Source: Syntrophus sp034006265 (GTDB lineage: Bacteria; Desulfobacterota; Syntrophia; Syntrophales; Syntrophaceae). Taken from it: a stretch of 64,000 nucleotides of DNA. Positions 1 to 8,907 of the stretch are shown here, one piece after another (the stretch's first letter is position 1; each line of letters begins with the position of its first letter). The stretch lies in NCBI GenBank assembly GCA_034006265.1, contig JAVETB010000003.1, positions 1 to 64,000 on the forward strand. Reading direction: 5' to 3'. A program made the position numbers and the translations under genes. The notes below the pieces were generated by a model, which did not search any database, was not told where the DNA came from, and saw nothing but the letters and a program-made list of their open reading frames with translations.

Positions 1-145
1 CATAAAGAACGCATTTGGCAACAGGACAAACTGCAGCCTTATTTCCCCTTATTGACGGTACGTTATTGACATAAGGCATTGTTGCTCCTATAGGTTCCAA
101 GATGCGGAGATGCTGTTGCCCATTAGACCTGAGTTCCCGAGAAAG
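1..145. other. Left edge, undetermined coding content
   Basis: Two weak reading frames run off the window edge. On the plus strand a frame ends at a TGA at 67-69 and could be the last 22 codons of a gene. On the minus strand a frame is open from about 169 to 1, with an internal ATG at 77-79 preceded by AGGAG. Neither resembles a family I know, and they cannot both be real over their whole length. The stretch borders insertion-sequence ends, so it may be gene debris. Confidence 0.25.
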
Positions 146-220
146 TGTAACGAGAAATAGAATAAGCCATCAATAAAAAAGAGTTAAGAGCGATTTTTCC
201 TTGCATTGTTCATCGTTACA
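146..220. repeat. 75-bp MITE-like remnant with IS-type ends
   Basis: The segment begins with TGTAACGA (146-153) and ends with its exact inverse TCGTTACA (213-220). These are the same bases that form the terminal repeats of the adjacent insertion sequence. The interior is AT-rich with no coding potential. The second end also forms, with the left end of the IS, an interrupted palindrome at 214-237 (CGTTACAAT, six bases, ATTGTAACG). I read it as a short non-autonomous relative or leftover of a related insertion. Calling it an element is inference from the matching ends. Confidence 0.4.
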
Positions 221-228
221 ATGTATAT

Positions 229-1859
229 ATTGTAACGAGAGGAGGGATCGCATATGCCGGCTATCGTCTATCAGACCAACAAAAAGACAGGAGTCACCTA
301 TGCATACGAATCGATTTCTTACTGGGACAAGGATAAACGACAGTCCCGGGCGAAGCGCAGATGCATCGGGCGACTGGATCCCAAAACGCAAGAAGTCATT
401 CCAACCAGAAAGAAAAAAGAAGGCATTGCCGGAGAAAAAATCAAACGAGGGCCAGTGCCGATTACAATGACAGCGCGGAGTTTTTATGGCGCCCCCTATC
501 TTTTTGACCGCATCGGAGAGGACACGGGTGTGACGGAAGATCTGAAGACATGCTTTCCCGAGAGTTATCGACAGATCCTGTCCATTGCCTATTACCTGAT
601 TCTTGAGGATAGAAATCCTCTGAGCCGGTTCCCCCGATGGGCCGCAATCCATCGCCACCCTCATGGCGCGGTTATCCCCTCACAGCGGAGCAGCGAACTC
701 TTCGCATCCATTACCGAGGAAGCCCGGCAGCGATTTTTTCGGCTTCAGGGAAAACGGCGGATAGAGAGGGAATATCTGGCCTACGACAGTACGTCCATCT
801 CCAGTTATTCCAAGTGCCTCAGGCAGGTGCGTTACGGGAAGAACAAAGATCACGAACTCCTGGAACAGATCAACCTGGCTTTGCTTTTCGGGCAGGAATC
901 CCGTTTGCCTTTCTATTACCGGAAACTGGCGGGAAACATTCCCGATGTGAAAACCCTGAGAAACGTTCTGGCCGACATGAACACCCTGGGGTATGAGAAG
1001 ATCAAAGTGGTCATGGATCGGGGCTTTTTCAGTGCGGCCAACATCAACGACCTGTATCGGCATCATATCAAGTTTCTGATTGCCGCCAGGTTATCGCTGA
1101 AGCTTGTGCAGACCCATTTGGAAACCGTTCGGGATAAGATGCGCAACTGGACCCATTATCATCAGGACTACCAGCTTTACGCCTATTCCTTGCCGGTTAC
1201 ATGGAGCTATGTCCAGGATCGACCCTATCGAGGGGATAGGCTCAACGCGGATCGCCGTATGTACCTTCATCTGTATTATTCCCCTGATCGGGCCCTGGAA
1301 GATGAAAAAGCCTTCAATAGTCGGTTGGCCAATTTACAGGCAGAGCTGGAAAGCGATCAGCGCCATCCTGATCACGAGAAGCAGTACGCCCAATATTTCG
1401 AGGTAAAAACCACGCCGGTTCGAGGCATGAAAATCATTGCCAAGGAAGAGGCCATCGCGGCGGCGAAACGCAACTACGGTTATTTCGCTCTGTTGAGCAA
1501 CGAAATCAAAGACCCGATTGAGGCCCTTTCGACCTACAGGAACAAGGACCTTGTGGAAAAGGCCTTCGAGAATCTGAAAGAACGGCTGAATCTCCGCCGC
1601 CTGTCTGTTTCCTCAGAACAAAGCTTAGACGGCAAGCTCTTTGTGCAGTTCATCGCCCTCATCTTTCTATCCTACATCAGCCGTAAAATGCAGATGAACA
1701 ACCTGTTCAAAGACTATACATTGCAGGAAGTTTTAGATGAACTCGATATGATTGAGTGCTTTGAAGTGCCGGGGAAGAAACTACAGCTTGGTGAAATAAC
1801 GAAACACCAAATGGATCTCTACGATAAACTGGGGGTTACACCCCCCGCCTCGTTACAAT
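229..1859 (+). mobile_element. IS1634/IS4-type insertion sequence
   Basis: The element is bounded by imperfect inverted repeats. The left end starts ATTGTAACGAG at 229, and the right end, read inward on the minus strand, starts ATTGTAACGAG at 1859; about 15 of the first 18 bases match. It contains one transposase gene that nearly fills it. The transposase stop codon falls at the right end. No convincing target-site duplication is visible. The exact left boundary is uncertain because further copies of the end sequence sit at 146 and 214. The right end lies inside the reading frame of the neighbouring polymerase-like gene. Confidence 0.75.
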
Positions 1860-1861
1860 GA
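254..1861 (+). CDS. IS1634-type DDE transposase
   Basis: This 535-residue protein has the layout of IS1634/IS4 DDE transposases. The N-terminus matches the usual opening (YxYES, GRLDPK). Candidate catalytic acids are D178 (YDSTSIS), D255 (MDRGFFS) and E435 in the tract Y428-R-N-K-D-L-V-E that precedes a helix ending LRRLSV. It catalyses cut-and-paste movement of the surrounding IS. GGAGG lies just upstream of the ATG at 254. The gene is full length with no visible frameshift, so the element may be active. The last codons, including the stop, are formed by the right terminal repeat. Confidence 0.9.
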   Translation: MPAIVYQTNKKTGVTYAYESISYWDKDKRQSRAKRRCIGRLDPKTQEVIPTRKKKEGIAGEKIKRGPVPITMTARSFYGAPYLFDRIGEDTGVTEDLKTCFPESYRQILSIAYYLILEDRNPLSRFPRWAAIHRHPHGAVIPSQRSSELFASITEEARQRFFRLQGKRRIEREYLAYDSTSISSYSKCLRQVRYGKNKDHELLEQINLALLFGQESRLPFYYRKLAGNIPDVKTLRNVLADMNTLGYEKIKVVMDRGFFSAANINDLYRHHIKFLIAARLSLKLVQTHLETVRDKMRNWTHYHQDYQLYAYSLPVTWSYVQDRPYRGDRLNADRRMYLHLYYSPDRALEDEKAFNSRLANLQAELESDQRHPDHEKQYAQYFEVKTTPVRGMKIIAKEEAIAAAKRNYGYFALLSNEIKDPIEALSTYRNKDLVEKAFENLKERLNLRRLSVSSEQSLDGKLFVQFIALIFLSYISRKMQMNNLFKDYTLQEVLDELDMIECFEVPGKKLQLGEITKHQMDLYDKLGVTPPASLQ

Positions 1862-3149
1862 TCCGGGAATTCAGGTTAAATGCCAAAATGGATGAACGTT
1901 CTTCATACAACCATAACATCATCATTCCAATCAACAGGCCGTTGGACAAAAAAGAAGAAAAAAGAGCCGTGTTGCTCAATTTCTGAAGGGGAATAATGAC
2001 AGCCGATAAAGCCAAGCCGACATCGATATTCTTCGCACAGGAATCAACGAAAACCAATACAAGCCCTAAAATAAATGAGAAAGACAGCATTCCTGCGAAA
2101 CCGAATTGCATATATGCGTTACCTAAATACCCGGTATTCATGTAGGTATTTATATTTTCCGCGTAAGTCAATCCCATTAAATTCGCGATGGCCACACCGG
2201 ATTCTTTGTAAGGCGTATCAATCAGCCCCAGCGTTATCTTGGAATTCGACATGAAAACAAACTCGTTTTTTGAAAAATAATCATAATAATTGTAGGTTAC
2301 ATTAGCGGGAACGAAAAAGACACGTCTTACCAACAGGGATGCGGGAAATTTCACGATGTCTTCACCGCGGAATGCGTAGAGAATGGATAAACTCAAGACA
2401 AGTACAATCAGTATGGTCCTTGAAAGATTTTTACTTCTAACGGCAATAAAAAGACAAACAATGGCCAGTGGGGTAAAGAGAAAGCTTTTCTGTGCCAGAT
2501 AGGCATAAAGGATCAACTGAACACCTAACGGAATCAGCAACCGAAAATATCGCTTCTGATAGCATGCCAGTCCGATGAGAAATGTATTGATCGCACAGGC
2601 GAGCCATCCGATCATATAGTTTATCAGCTGTGAACCACGTTCTGCCTCACCCCTGACTTCATAAACAGCGGCAAGATTGAAAGCCTTGAATGTGGGTAAG
2701 CCATTTTCTTTGATCAGCACGGAAAGCACAATCAAAGAAACAAATGTTACAAAGGCGTACATGGCGATGCTGCCATACTGCAGTTTTTTTATTCTAGCGG
2801 CAGGAATGATCGTTCTTACAACCATTGTAAGGACAAAACTGATGACGAAGAAATAAAAATAAGACCGTTCCTTATCGGTCAATGCATAAAAAGAGCAGAA
2901 GGGAACAACCATGAAGAGGAATAGAAGCTTTAATACAATTTTTGATGGGACGTCGTCATCCTCGGGCAGCATTAAATATAGAAGAATGATTAAAAAATAA
3001 GATTCAAATAATTTCGTGATATTTATATTCAGCCCATAACCTGCATACGAAAAAAATTCATAAACAAATTTAACATACAGCACTTCCAGAAATGCTTTAA
3101 ATAGGAGAAGCAGGATGATGTTTAGAATTTGATTTTTCTTAACAATCAT
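1836..3149 (-). CDS. O-antigen polymerase-like membrane protein, 3' end altered by IS
   Basis: This is a 437-residue, very hydrophobic protein with about ten to twelve membrane segments and a central soluble loop, as in Wzy-type O-antigen/capsule polymerases. Wzy proteins share little sequence, so the call rests on topology and on the adjacent flippase and sugar genes. I chose the ATG at 3149 (MIVKKNQ), which overlaps the upstream gene by 11 bp; an upstream TTG at 3176 is less likely. The last residues (IVTRRGV) are translated from the inverted repeat of the insertion sequence, so the native C-terminus has been replaced. Whether the product still works cannot be judged. Confidence 0.6.
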   Translation of the reverse strand: MIVKKNQILNIILLLLFKAFLEVLYVKFVYEFFSYAGYGLNINITKLFESYFLIILLYLMLPEDDDVPSKIVLKLLFLFMVVPFCSFYALTDKERSYFYFFVISFVLTMVVRTIIPAARIKKLQYGSIAMYAFVTFVSLIVLSVLIKENGLPTFKAFNLAAVYEVRGEAERGSQLINYMIGWLACAINTFLIGLACYQKRYFRLLIPLGVQLILYAYLAQKSFLFTPLAIVCLFIAVRSKNLSRTILIVLVLSLSILYAFRGEDIVKFPASLLVRRVFFVPANVTYNYYDYFSKNEFVFMSNSKITLGLIDTPYKESGVAIANLMGLTYAENINTYMNTGYLGNAYMQFGFAGMLSFSFILGLVLVFVDSCAKNIDVGLALSAVIIPLQKLSNTALFSSFLSNGLLIGMMMLWLYEERSSILAFNLNSRIIVTRRGV

Positions 3150-4536
3150 TATTAACGTTCCAAAGGTTGCCGACAATATCTTCCGTGTTTAAAAAGTTGT
3201 ATTTCTTTAATCCTTCCAATAGATCTTTATATGCAGCCCCCTTGGATGACAGATCGAAAGTTTCAAAGATGTGTGTGTGAAAATTGATAGTCAGCACACC
3301 ATGAACGAGCGAAACTTCATTGGCAAGCGAAAGGACTTCTCTGACGATTTCAGATTCCGCGTCATTGGCGTTATCCATATAAATCATTGGAATTTCTAAT
3401 ATATTCAATTGCCTGTCCGCATGGATATCAAAGGGGTGATAGGGCCAGCAGGTACCCGCACGGAATCCATTGCCAGAACGCCAACCCACGTTCGAACAGA
3501 CAGAAACACCACACGCTTCTGCCATTTTCCATGAGTCAGGATAATGAACAAGCAAATGGTGATTTCTCAACACATTGACTTCTTTACCCAGGGCCTGCTC
3601 AAGATTTCTCTTCTGGTTTATCAGGTGGCCTCTATCAAATGGTTTGTATCTGCCGGGATGCAAACCGATTTCGTTGCCATCCCTTACAAGATTACGTAAT
3701 AGCGCTTTCGCCTTGGGGTGGGATATAGGATATCGAAGCCGTTCACCCCATGAGATGCCTCTTCGAAGCCCCATGAAAAAGTAGGTGCTTTTTAAGCGAT
3801 GCTTTTTTTCCAGTGCTGCCAGTTTCCGACTGCTTTCATAGACTGAATCTTCTCTGCTTTTCAAATTTCTGAAACATTTCCTCGCCCAATAAAGTCCGTT
3901 TTCTTTATTCCCCCGTACCAAGTGTTTTGCCGCGAAAAACAACCAGACAGGGAGTTTTAACAACAACCCGTACTGGATCATCAACCTGTCTACATCATGT
4001 GTTGCCCAAACGGCCATTTCTCCTCTTTCACCCCAGGGCTTACGCCTGAGCAGAGGGAAACCAATTTTTTCTTCAATGACTTTGACAAGTTGAACAAGCA
4101 GGAGATCAAGGACAGGCCGTTTCCATTGACCTTTCCTGTATGCCAAGGACTTACAGAGAAGGAATCTCCCCTCCCTGTCCCAGCAATCACTGTTATCACA
4201 CTGCAAGGTTTCCTCTTCACGATTCAGTATCCACAAAGCAAAAGAAATCAAGTCAATGTCAGTTTCAATAATCGAGTCATCGCCCTTGATCCAAGGTGTT
4301 CCTTGATTTATCTTGTCAAAAACCGAAGACATCTCATCAAATGATCTCGGTTTCTGAGGTATGTAAATATTCATCTTCCTGTCTGAGAATTTTGTTTTTT
4401 CCCTGGTTCCGTAGGATAGATGAAGAGAACTCAAACGAGTCCTTATGATTCTGTCCGAGAGAATATCACGAAACCAAGAGACCTTTGCCGTATCAGCACG
4501 ATGGGAAGAATAAGATATTTTCCCAGTTATTTCCAT
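3139..4536 (-). CDS. Polysaccharide deacetylase-like protein
   Basis: This 465-residue protein has a C-terminal half resembling the NodB/polysaccharide-deacetylase fold. It carries THDVD at residues 179-183, in the place of the metal-binding TFDDG motif, then GLHPG, then a late NFHTH. Such enzymes remove N- or O-acetyl groups from glycans using a divalent metal. The N-terminal 150 residues are not recognisable. The gene overlaps the upstream flippase gene by 10 bp and the downstream polymerase-like gene by 11 bp, so all three are probably co-translated. The substrate is unknown; it may act on the repeat unit or only share the fold. Confidence 0.65.
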   Translation of the reverse strand: MEITGKISYSSHRADTAKVSWFRDILSDRIIRTRLSSLHLSYGTREKTKFSDRKMNIYIPQKPRSFDEMSSVFDKINQGTPWIKGDDSIIETDIDLISFALWILNREEETLQCDNSDCWDREGRFLLCKSLAYRKGQWKRPVLDLLLVQLVKVIEEKIGFPLLRRKPWGERGEMAVWATHDVDRLMIQYGLLLKLPVWLFFAAKHLVRGNKENGLYWARKCFRNLKSREDSVYESSRKLAALEKKHRLKSTYFFMGLRRGISWGERLRYPISHPKAKALLRNLVRDGNEIGLHPGRYKPFDRGHLINQKRNLEQALGKEVNVLRNHHLLVHYPDSWKMAEACGVSVCSNVGWRSGNGFRAGTCWPYHPFDIHADRQLNILEIPMIYMDNANDAESEIVREVLSLANEVSLVHGVLTINFHTHIFETFDLSSKGAAYKDLLEGLKKYNFLNTEDIVGNLWNVNNDC

Positions 4537-5975
4537 AACTTTTTAATTTGTGCCATGTGTTGACGTGTCACCACTCGAGTTACGATCAATAGCACCAAAT
4601 AGAGAGAAACGCCGGCAAGAGTGGTCAGAATTAGATTAAGCCATGATTGAACTGGCATCCAAGAAATACAGATCCCCATGAGAATGGAGATCGCTATGAT
4701 TTTCAGGATCAATCTCCAGGGCAGGGAAAAGGTAATGTATCTGCGTGCCCAGAGAGAGATGATGAATGCCATGACAAAAAACGTAACAAAACGCGCTATG
4801 CCTGCCCCAAGAAGTCCAATGTGGCTGATAAGAACATATCCGAGTATGTAGTTCACGACTGCAGTAAAGATGAAAAGCGCCGGGAGAAGATAGGTTTTTT
4901 CCATCAGATGGATTACATACAGATGATTCTGATAAATCATCAAAGCCAATCCGGAAAACATCAGATAGCCCACGAGATCGGGGGACACACTGTAATCTTG
5001 GCCTGCCAGCAGCGGGATCAATCCCTTGGAAATGACATACAGCCCGACGATCACAGGTGCACCGAAAACAAGAGTCAGGGTTGCGGCCTGAGAAAAATAC
5101 CGGCTTGCTTCCTCTGTGTTGTCCGGACGCCATGAAGCCGCCGCCCGGGGAAATAAAACATAATTGATCGGACTCAAAACAACGGCAAGAAGATTTGAAA
5201 TCTGAAGACTTACCCCGTAAACACCCATATAACTCAACCCCAGCAGATGGATGATCAACAACCGATCAACGGATTTTGTGAACCAGAGAAAAAGGGAATT
5301 TACAATAAGAGGTGCAGAATAGGGAACATATTTCTTGACCAGGTAAAAGGCAAGATCAGGACGCCTCAAAGGGAACGGTACGCCGATCTGGATCAATATC
5401 CAAATAAGCAACACGCTGTCACCAATGATGCAGATGACCACCAGATAATTTACGTCAATGCGCAGTAAATAGGCAACGGTAACGGCACTGATGAGCCAAA
5501 GTGTTGACAGCAATTCCCGCAGGGAAAGGGTCTTGATCCGCTCCTGTGACCTGAGCACAACAAATCCGATATGCATGCAGGCATGAATGGATATCCAGAC
5601 GGCAGCGAATAATAAAAGAACATAAAATCCCGCCGTGCCGAAAATCAAATTTGAAAGAAGATGGGGAAATAAAAAGATGGAGGAAACAAAAATCAGGCAG
5701 CAGCATGCGGTAATCGTGAAAACAGATTTGATGACGTCTAGCTTGTTATCTTCGGAAGCAAGATACCGGAGCAGGGCTGTTTCCAGCCGTAAGCTGAGCA
5801 AGGGAATTAATATTTCTTTAATGAGAAGAATTTGCAGCCATAAACCATATATTTCCGGGGGATAGGTCCGAGTCAGAAGGGGGAGAACAATAAATCCCCT
5901 GATGGTGACGGGCAGATTGAGGAGTAAGCGAAATAAGATATTTTTAATAAACCGGTGTTCGGCAGTTGTAGGCAT
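4527..5975 (-). CDS. Polysaccharide flippase (Wzx/MATE-like)
   Basis: This 482-residue integral membrane protein has about 12-14 hydrophobic segments. The N-terminus (NLPVTIRGFIVLPLLTRTY) is typical of the polysaccharide-transporter branch of the MOP exporter superfamily. These proteins move lipid-linked sugar repeat units across the inner membrane. It starts at ATG 5975 as the first gene of the minus-strand flippase - deacetylase - polymerase cluster, which supports a Wzx/Wzy pathway. Specificity cannot be predicted. Confidence 0.85.
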   Translation of the reverse strand: MPTTAEHRFIKNILFRLLLNLPVTIRGFIVLPLLTRTYPPEIYGLWLQILLIKEILIPLLSLRLETALLRYLASEDNKLDVIKSVFTITACCCLIFVSSIFLFPHLLSNLIFGTAGFYVLLLFAAVWISIHACMHIGFVVLRSQERIKTLSLRELLSTLWLISAVTVAYLLRIDVNYLVVICIIGDSVLLIWILIQIGVPFPLRRPDLAFYLVKKYVPYSAPLIVNSLFLWFTKSVDRLLIIHLLGLSYMGVYGVSLQISNLLAVVLSPINYVLFPRAAASWRPDNTEEASRYFSQAATLTLVFGAPVIVGLYVISKGLIPLLAGQDYSVSPDLVGYLMFSGLALMIYQNHLYVIHLMEKTYLLPALFIFTAVVNYILGYVLISHIGLLGAGIARFVTFFVMAFIISLWARRYITFSLPWRLILKIIAISILMGICISWMPVQSWLNLILTTLAGVSLYLVLLIVTRVVTRQHMAQIKKLWK

Positions 5976-6255
5976 ATTTCAAGCGTTGGCACAACGTAAG
6001 TCCATGAATTTATCTGGCTGCAATTTCGAAAGGCTGAACTGACCGTGAGCATTGGAATGATTTATTTGTATTGTACAATTCGAAATGTCTGTGTAATCAA
6101 AAATTTATTTAAATTTTCAAAAGGGGAAACAGCAATGAGAGGAATTATGTTGAACACCGACGCCTCTCATTTCAATGCCGGATAAGACCTCCCAGGTATC
6201 GAGTCCAAATCGCCTCTATCTTGTGCAATTTGCGCCAGGAAATGCTGAATAATGT

Positions 6256-7404
6256 TCAACTTGATCTACCTTCCTTGATCAGGTCCGTAATATACCAGTT
6301 GCAGGGATCCAGTATGTTTCCAGAGGTATCAACCGTCTCTGATACAAAGACGTTAAACGGATTCTGTCTTTTGTTTTTTGACTTAAACATCCTTAAGGAA
6401 TGCGTCGGATTAAAAGACACAAAACCATTTTTGCGAAACATCTTCTTCAGCAGCACATTATGACTCAACGTCGTACACCTGACCGCACCAGCCCCTTTCT
6501 TTTTTGCGTAGAGGATAAGGGATTGTATCAGTTCGGAAAATATCACTTCGTCCTTTCTGTCGGCCAGAATGTCCATAACATGAATCATTGTATCCTTGGC
6601 TTCGTAAAAGATAATATAGCCTATGAGATTTTCCCTATCGTAAGCGCACAGATAAGAGTGATTCTGATAGGGATTGCTGTTGATCCTCCAATCAAGATAA
6701 GAACTGGTGCGGTCAATGCTGACACCGTATTCTCTTTTGTTGCAGATCCAAAGACGTTCAATATCGGCAAGCGAGACCTCGTCTTTTTTACGTAATTTAA
6801 TGTCATGGAGGATTTTCCCCCCTGGTTTCAGTGCAAAACTGAAATAAACCAAACGGGAAATCAGAAAAGTCAGAAATTTTGCAAAACGAGAACCACCAAG
6901 GATATACTTATTCAGTTGGGCCTGCAATGCCTTACGGATAAAAGCGTTGTCTGTTATATAAACAAAATGGACCCAGGAATCAAAGGCAGTGTAGCCAAGT
7001 TTGCGGCGGACAGCACCAGGTGCACCTTTTGTCATATTTCCAGAAGTCGTGAAAAAGAGCTGAAATTTTTGCCGGGCCTCTTCGAAGGAATTCTTTTCAT
7101 GGGGGAAATAAATCCCCTTACCCCGGTAATCGGGATGGCACATGCAATTTTCCGTCTTTCCGGCGAGGTAGGGTTTTCCCCAGACGCTGAAGGGCGTGGG
7201 GATCAAGCTGTACTGGGCCACCAGTTGATCCCCTTCCGCTCGGTCCTCGTCAAACATGAGCCTGACAAAACCCGGACCATCCCACGTATGGATCCACTCC
7301 CAGTCATATTCGGATTGATTCCGGTCTATATTCGCGACACGTTTATACAATTTATTGATGTCGTGTTCGTCGCCGCGCTGATACTCCCTCGTCTTCAGCT
7401 TCAT
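6256..7404 (-). CDS. GNAT-family N-acetyltransferase
   Basis: This 382-residue protein looks like two GNAT folds in tandem. The opening (REYQRGDEHDINKLYKRV) and the region around residues 90-110 (CHPDYRGKGIYFPHEK) match the acetyl-CoA pyrophosphate-binding loop. A second GNAT-like part spans about 210-345. Proteins of this type are common in polysaccharide clusters, where they acylate amino sugars or aminoacyl groups. It lies 22 bp downstream of a hexapeptide acyltransferase gene on the same strand, so both may modify the same glycan. The acceptor is unknown. Confidence 0.75.
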   Translation of the reverse strand: MKLKTREYQRGDEHDINKLYKRVANIDRNQSEYDWEWIHTWDGPGFVRLMFDEDRAEGDQLVAQYSLIPTPFSVWGKPYLAGKTENCMCHPDYRGKGIYFPHEKNSFEEARQKFQLFFTTSGNMTKGAPGAVRRKLGYTAFDSWVHFVYITDNAFIRKALQAQLNKYILGGSRFAKFLTFLISRLVYFSFALKPGGKILHDIKLRKKDEVSLADIERLWICNKREYGVSIDRTSSYLDWRINSNPYQNHSYLCAYDRENLIGYIIFYEAKDTMIHVMDILADRKDEVIFSELIQSLILYAKKKGAGAVRCTTLSHNVLLKKMFRKNGFVSFNPTHSLRMFKSKNKRQNPFNVFVSETVDTSGNILDPCNWYITDLIKEGRSS

Positions 7405-7426
7405 TGTTCCAGAATGACGCTCTCCC

Positions 7427-8029
7427 CTAGACTTTCAGGTACTGCAGATACTTGTTGATGTCGTCCGGGGAAAACATATAGGGCGCCGACTCGCCCGGGA
7501 CAAAATAACCTTCCGGCAATTCAGCCGTTTTTACGGCAGGATAGCCCATGTATACCCCCGGCTCCATCAGATCCTTCACGACAACGGCACCGGCGCCGAC
7601 AATCGCGTTCGCGCAGATTGTCATGCCGGCTCTTATGGATACCGTACTGCCTATAATCGAGGCGTATCGAATACGTGTAAGCAGAAACACCTTTGCGATG
7701 CTCCTCTGGTGCCCAACGTTTCGGGTATGATTCGTCATGATTCCGGGGCCGATGAAGGCCTTGTCTTCAACGATCACCGACTTGGAAATCGTTGCGCCGG
7801 TTCTGACATTCACGTTGTTCCCGATGATGCACAGTCCCGTTGTTTTGCAGTAATCCGCAAAATCGATCTGGTTCTTGAACCGAGTCCCACTTTTCAGGAC
7901 GACATGATTCCCCAGCTTCACATTATCACCGACAACAACATCCGGTTCTATACAGACAAAGGAGCCGCACTTGAAATGTTCCCCGTGGATAAAATCTTCC
8001 GCAATGTCGCAGTATTTTCCTGTTTCCAT
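7427..8029 (-). CDS. Left-handed beta-helix (hexapeptide) acyltransferase
   Basis: This 200-residue protein is built of hexapeptide repeats (VVVGDNVKLGNHVVL, CIIGNNVNVRTGATI, AIVGAGAVVVKDL) that form a left-handed beta-helix, as in WlbB/WbpD-type sugar N-acetyltransferases. The MTNH segment near residue 100 supplies a candidate catalytic His. The C-terminus (YMGYPAVKTAELPEGYF) is usual for nucleotide-sugar acetyltransferases. It starts at ATG 8029, 53 bp after the amidohydrolase gene ends, so it may be read from the upstream hdr-type operon, from its own promoter, or both. Confidence 0.85.
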   Translation of the reverse strand: METGKYCDIAEDFIHGEHFKCGSFVCIEPDVVVGDNVKLGNHVVLKSGTRFKNQIDFADYCKTTGLCIIGNNVNVRTGATISKSVIVEDKAFIGPGIMTNHTRNVGHQRSIAKVFLLTRIRYASIIGSTVSIRAGMTICANAIVGAGAVVVKDLMEPGVYMGYPAVKTAELPEGYFVPGESAPYMFSPDDINKYLQYLKV

Positions 8030-8082
8030 CTCTACCTCCGTCAGGATTACTATGATCCCGGTTTCCCTGTCCCCGTCGATGT

Positions 8083-8907
8083 TCAGAAGGGAACCGGTTC
8101 GCCGTATAATGCATCAAGAACATTCTGGTGGAAAAATAGCTCCTGCGTCCTTTCCTGGAGCACTTTCTTCCAGCGCTGAACAGCCACTTCAAAATCCACC
8201 AGGGGATAATCCGTCCCGAACAGGCATTTGCCGCGCAGATAGGAATTGGCCGCATACAGGAACTCCGGCGCCATGTAGATGGGATTGAGGGCACTGAATT
8301 CCAGGTAGATATTGGGATGCCTTTGTGCAACAGCCAGCATGGGAGGACCAAAACCATTTCCCCCGTGGGAGACGATCATTTTCAGTTCCGGAAAATCCAC
8401 GGCCACTTCATCGATGTACTGCGGCTGACCATGCCACATATAGGAGCCGCGCCAGAAATGAACAGAGCCATGCACGATAACAGGAATCTTCATCAGTTCG
8501 CAAAGGCCGTAGACGGGATACATATGCCGGTCGTGGACATCCCTTTTATGGATGTGCGGCGTGACCTGGATGGCGGCAATCCCCTGCTCCTTGTATTTGC
8601 TGATATCTCTCAACGCGTGTCGGATGCCGATCTCCACACTGACACCGGCCACAGGAATAATCCTGTCGTACCTTCTGGATAATTCCAGGACGTGCTCATT
8701 TTCAGCGTCTCCCATCCCGCAAACCACCATGCGTTCAATTCCGGCGCGCTCCGCATAGGAAAATTGCTCCTCCACCGGAACGACACTCAGCCTGGATTTC
8801 ATTTTGTAAAGGGAAACGTAATCCCGGTAATAGGGCTTCAACTCCGTCGTCCACGGCTTGAGCATCAGGTCCGTGCGCATCCTTACCCTGGCATCGATGA
8901 TTTTCAT
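8083..8907 (-). CDS. Amidohydrolase-family (TIM-barrel) hydrolase
   Basis: This 274-residue protein belongs to the amidohydrolase-2 type of metal-dependent hydrolases and decarboxylases. IVHGS, MIVSHGGNG and FGTDYPL follow one another as the usual metal/catalytic His and Asp sites. The N-terminal motif reads IIDARVR instead of the common DxHxH, so one metal site may be missing. Its ATG overlaps the stop of the upstream Fe-S gene by 4 bp, making it the last gene of the HdrC-HdrB-HdrA-like-HdrD-like operon. This suggests hydrolysis, hydration or decarboxylation of a small acid linked to that redox complex. The substrate is unknown. Confidence 0.75.
   Translation of the reverse strand: MKIIDARVRMRTDLMLKPWTTELKPYYRDYVSLYKMKSRLSVVPVEEQFSYAERAGIERMVVCGMGDAENEHVLELSRRYDRIIPVAGVSVEIGIRHALRDISKYKEQGIAAIQVTPHIHKRDVHDRHMYPVYGLCELMKIPVIVHGSVHFWRGSYMWHGQPQYIDEVAVDFPELKMIVSHGGNGFGPPMLAVAQRHPNIYLEFSALNPIYMAPEFLYAANSYLRGKCLFGTDYPLVDFEVAVQRWKKVLQERTQELFFHQNVLDALYGEPVPF

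Noticed and set aside
170..664. 164-codon minus-strand frame across the IS start
   Set aside because: It lies antisense to the transposase and has no motifs or ribosome site.
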